Shown in pieces: positions 63,776-64,000 of a stretch of 64,000 nucleotides of DNA. Under the pieces are notes generated by a model. The model saw nothing but the letters and a program-made list of their open reading frames with translations. It had not been told where the DNA came from and searched no databases. Position 1 is the stretch's first letter. Every line of letters begins with the position of its first letter. Both the position numbers and the translations under genes were made by a program. The stretch is from JAEZDR01 sp039811185 (lineage in GTDB: Bacteria > Bacteroidota > Bacteroidia > Chitinophagales > Chitinophagaceae): positions 1 to 64,000 of the forward strand of contig JBDHYF010000001.1 in the NCBI GenBank assembly GCA_039811185.1, read 5' to 3'.

Positions 63776-64000
63776 ATGGAAAATGTAGTGCTGGTAAACG
63801 AACGCGACGAACCCACAGGCACCTGCGAAAAAATGCATGCTCACCGCAACGCGTTGCTGCATCGTGCTTTCAGCGTTTTTGTACTGAACGAAAAAGGCGA
63901 AATGTTGTTACAGCAACGGGCGCTGAACAAATACCACAGCGGCGGACTCTGGACGAATGCCTGTTGCAGTCATCCGCGGCCCGGGGAAGATATACGGACC
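63776..64000 (+). CDS. idi: Isopentenyl-diphosphate delta-isomerase, type I (3' end outside window)
   Basis: 75 codons are present from the ATG at 63776 and the frame is still open at the edge. VVLVNERDEPTGTCEKMHAH, LLHRAFSVFVLNEKGEMLLQ, RALNKYHSGGLWTNACCSHP belongs to the Nudix-fold type I enzyme; the active-site Cys is the one in TNACCSHP. It interconverts IPP and DMAPP in isoprenoid synthesis. Confidence 0.93.
   Translation, partial: MENVVLVNERDEPTGTCEKMHAHRNALLHRAFSVFVLNEKGEMLLQQRALNKYHSGGLWTNACCSHPRPGEDIRT

Noticed and set aside
1..64000. tRNA, rRNA, CRISPR array, integrase or transposase genes
   Set aside because: I looked in the gaps between genes and saw none; the toxin locus rearrangement shows no insertion sequence.

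Overview
The window looks like a chromosomal segment of a Bacteroidota bacterium, most likely of the Chitinophagia group. It carries the gliding/type IX secretion core operon gldK-gldL-gldM-gldN, a very large surface protein with a C-terminal type B sorting domain (CHU_C family), an ECF sigma factor paired with a barrel-like anti-sigma candidate, a PadR-PspC operon, and a lone sigma-54 gene. GC is moderate and genes are dense with short gaps or overlaps. No rRNA, tRNA, CRISPR array, transposase or phage gene was seen.

Layout. 1-13472 (minus): two neighbouring giant surface proteins sharing an IgGFc-binding-like module; the first runs off the left edge. 13633-18606 (minus): gldKLMN with a strong terminator after gldN. 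18932-22485 (minus): an Omp85-type outer-membrane protein, a DUF4271 membrane protein and hemD in one operon. 22517-30114 (plus): hemW followed by a mosaic of toxin and immunity cassettes. 30144-32371 (minus): tgt and an LptF/LptG-type permease. 32695-39430 (plus): PadR/PspC operon, an arginase-fold protein with lost metal ligands, and a TolC plus membrane-fusion-protein pair. 39541-43906 (minus): ECF sigma factor, anti-sigma candidate, lipoprotein, uvrC. 44020-45114 (plus): corA. 45134-53080 (minus): PAP2-like protein, rpoN, a kdnA-like aminotransferase, glycyl-tRNA synthetase, YihY, a ybdL-like aminotransferase, dtd. 53292-54170 (plus): flavin reductase-like protein. 54191-57087 (minus): acpH-like, asnB, DUF4440. 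57345-64000 (plus): a PepSY-like secreted protein, MazG-like protein, nitronate monooxygenase family protein, LD-carboxypeptidase, two half-size ABC exporters and the start of an isopentenyl-diphosphate isomerase gene.

The most interesting region is 22517-30114. Two lipoproteins have an almost identical N-terminal module of about 332 residues but unrelated C-terminal domains. One resembles the Tae4 peptidoglycan amidase (Cys482, His581); the other looks like a papain/C39-fold cysteine hydrolase (Cys399, His474). Each is followed by a small exported protein that is a candidate immunity factor. Between them lie a second immunity gene, an orphan Tae4 C-terminal fragment, and a decayed third immunity gene. 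A 3' piece of hemW is carried with the second cassette, so hemW plus the lipoprotein module forms a 1.8-kb direct repeat with a 4,090-bp period. This is the pattern of a polymorphic toxin locus built by homologous recombination at hemW, with a lipoprotein as the delivery module. No type VI secretion gene is visible in the window. The delivery route and the toxin activities are inferred, not shown.
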